From positions 1 to 24,662 of the forward strand of contig JAKSMA010000007.1 in NCBI GenBank assembly GCA_024400895.1: 24,662 bases of DNA, given 5' to 3'. The translations under genes were made by a program, and so were the position numbers. How positions within the stretch are numbered: position 1 is the stretch's first letter; every line of letters begins with the position of its first letter. The notes under the pieces were generated by a model, which searched no databases, was not told the origin of the DNA, and worked only from the letters and a program-made list of their open reading frames with translations. Origin of the DNA: Muribaculaceae bacterium (GTDB lineage Bacteria > Bacteroidota > Bacteroidia > Bacteroidales > Muribaculaceae). Shown here piece after piece: positions 23,558 to 24,662 of the stretch.

Positions 23558-24181
23558 TTATTTTACTTCAGCACCCATTACGTTGTACTTCTTGTCACCA
23601 GCAACGATGTAGATTTGACCGTTTTCGATAACCTTGTAAGTCTTAACAGCACCAGCAGCGTTGATGTCGTTAACACCAGTAGAAGTAGCCTTAACAACGA
23701 ATTCAGTGTCAGGACCGTCACCGTCGTTCTTACCACCTTCAGAAGCTACACCAGTTGACCAGTGAGTCTTAGTGATTTTACCCTTGAGTTCACCTTCCTT
23801 GTCAACAGTAACAGCGATTGTAGCGCAAGCGTCGTTACCTGGATCGAGAGGTTGGTTAGCCATATCAACGATTACTGCACGGTAAGTGTTAGGAGCAGGA
23901 GTTGATTGAGAGATAGTGTGGTCGCACCAGCGTTCGTTGTCGAGAAGACGGATGAACTTCTTGCTTACCTTAACTGCAGTAAGACCTTCTGGAAGAACGA
24001 GGTCGAATTGCATTGAACCGTAACCAGTTTGAGTTTCGAAAATGATAGGAAGTTCGATTTGTTCACCAACCTTAGCTTCGCAGTTGTTGATGAAAACCTT
24101 GTCAGTTTCAGCAGTACCACCAGCGATAGCTGACATGCTGATAGCTGCGAGAGCAGCAACGAGTAAAGATTTTACTTTCAT
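23558..24181 (-). CDS. Exported cohesin-like domain protein with C-terminal sorting-type tail
   Basis: This 207-residue product has a signal peptide (MKVKSLLVAALAAISMSAIA); the ATG at 24181 is used instead of the upstream TTG. The mature N-terminal domain (about 25-150) has the cohesin-like pattern VFINNCEAKVGEQIELPIIFE, then GSMQFDLVLPEGLTAV. A short DG-rich linker (GGKNDGDGPDTE) precedes STGVNDINAAG. The tail VKTYKVIENGQIYIVAGDKKYNVMGAEVK-type segment (final ~28 residues) resembles tails on many Prevotella and Muribaculaceae surface proteins. Codon use is very biased toward GTT, GCT, AAC and AAG, more than in the genes at the left of the window, so high expression is likely. It shares the layout of the gene at 21972-23264. 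Confidence 0.85.
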   Translation of the reverse strand: MKVKSLLVAALAAISMSAIAGGTAETDKVFINNCEAKVGEQIELPIIFETQTGYGSMQFDLVLPEGLTAVKVSKKFIRLLDNERWCDHTISQSTPAPNTYRAVIVDMANQPLDPGNDACATIAVTVDKEGELKGKITKTHWSTGVASEGGKNDGDGPDTEFVVKATSTGVNDINAAGAVKTYKVIENGQIYIVAGDKKYNVMGAEVK

Positions 24182-24267
24182 AATCAATTGATTTAGTTGT
24201 TTGAAAATTTATAAATTTAGTTCTCTAATTATCTAATTGTTAAATGCTTATTCACATCTTTATGTTA

Positions 24268-24281
24268 GAAATGCGCATTTC
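24268..24281. promoter_or_regulatory. Perfect palindrome in the leader of the cohesin-like gene
   Basis: GAAATGC-GCATTTC is a perfect 14-bp palindrome. It lies about 10-25 nt downstream of the predicted transcription start of the minus-strand gene at 24181, a typical position for a repressor site or a 5' RNA hairpin. Confidence 0.45.
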
Positions 24282-24299
24282 ACATTCACTAACTACCCA

Positions 24300-24331
24300 C
24301 AAAGATATAAATAATTTTTCTAATAAAACAA
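24300..24331 (-). promoter_or_regulatory. Promoter of the 207-residue exported-protein gene
   Basis: On the minus strand, TTG (24331-24329), 21 nt and TATCTTTG (24307-24300) fit the Bacteroidetes consensus. Initiation near 24293 gives a leader of about 110 nt, unusually long compared with the other genes in this window. Confidence 0.65.
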
Positions 24332-24532
24332 TATTCCGATGTTTTTTTCTCTTTTTTTTGCATTTTTTTTATCATACATTTATTATGGTTATGTAACCAC
24401 TTTGCATTATTACCAGAGTGTTGGCTAAAAGTGTATGATTGTAATTATTATGTAGTGCTTTTTTTAACTCTTATATATAAATAAAGAGTTAGAGTTAGAA
24501 CATGTAATCTGTTTGCAAAAAAATGCTGCGTT

Positions 24533-24573
24533 TTATTAAGGCGCATATCCTTTAGGATTGTTCGCCTTAATAA
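24533..24573. repeat. Long bulged inverted repeat
   Basis: TTATTAAGGCG (24533-24543) and CGCCTTAATAA (24563-24573) are perfectly complementary. Inside, ATCC-TTTA-GGAT (24547-24558) forms a second stem, separated by a 3/4-nt internal loop. It lies in the non-coding region upstream of the minus-strand gene, so it is not the terminator of any gene visible here. Confidence 0.85.
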
Positions 24574-24662
24574 TTAATTATTCCTTTTCTTTAGTAAGTT
24601 TATGCGTTTTTCATCTCTAATTACATTTGTACTTGTGTTGAGGTCGAGAAGCGTTTCCATAA

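Larger units (their letters stand above)
24182..24662. other. Terminal non-coding region with hairpins
   Basis: No gene is supported. The region holds the promoter and long leader of the gene at 24181, a GGTTA-TG-TAACC inverted repeat (24387-24398), an AACTCTT/AAGAGTT inverted repeat (24466-24490) and the long hairpin at 24533-24573. A frame starting at 24602 runs off the window edge after 20 codons and cannot be judged. Confidence 0.6.

Noticed and set aside
24602..24662. Start of a plus-strand gene at the right edge
   Set aside because: Only 20 codons are visible. The hydrophobic stretch is followed at once by arginines, unlike a signal peptide. A TACATTTG match at 24622 suggests this may instead be promoter DNA for something beyond the window.

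Overview
The window reads as chromosomal DNA of a gut-type Bacteroidales bacterium, probably a Prevotellaceae or Muribaculaceae relative. The genus cannot be fixed from sequence alone. Four things point there: a Bacteroidetes-type YidC with a long periplasmic domain, a GldE homologue coupled to a phosphopantetheinyl transferase gene, DUF3078 and DUF3108 secreted proteins, and promoters of the Bacteroidetes form TTG/TTTG-N19-21-TAnnTTTG. Shine-Dalgarno sequences are mostly absent, as is usual in this phylum. Most of the window is ordinary core and envelope gene content.

Layout, left to right. At 2-1948 (+) is yidC, cut by the window edge, followed by a strong terminator. At 2123-2740 (+) is a small secreted protein with a basic coiled-coil tail. 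At 2971-8099 (+) is a four-gene export operon: TolC-type outer membrane channel, HlyD-type adaptor and two ABC-2 permeases, with no ATPase gene. At 8100-9288 is a disturbed, gene-poor stretch. It holds a 9-bp tandem array, a 61-bp promoter-bearing direct repeat in two copies, three 34-bp-period repeats and a DUF4143 ATPase pseudogene. At 9289-11966 (+) are speA, whose start codon appears damaged, and truA, which overlaps it. At 12018-14523 (+) are a secreted C69 dipeptidase and a DUF3108 protein. At 14627-16962 (-) is a three-gene run of secreted or outer-membrane proteins led by a DUF3078 protein. Next come hsp20 (17212-17637, +) and a TraB/GumN-like protein (17904-18779, +). At 18856-20864 (-) is the gldE-PPTase pair. 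At 21254-21868 (-) is an unidentified charged protein. At 21972-24181 (-) are two exported proteins with cohesin-like N-termini and a shared type of C-terminal tail, each with its own promoter and terminator. The last 0.5 kb is non-coding.

The most unusual signal is not a gene. Two intergenic elements (14524-14626 and about 21010-21267) share one architecture: 7-bp repeat arms of the AAGTTAG type, a centre built on a 9-bp period, and an inverted 7-bp repeat arm. Both sit directly at gene 3' ends, and the second runs into the stop codon of the neighbouring gene. A third 9-bp array without arms lies at 8345-8398. The region upstream of speA is the other place worth attention. There, duplicated promoter/operator DNA flanks a decayed ATPase module, and a one-base loss seems to have removed the speA ATG.
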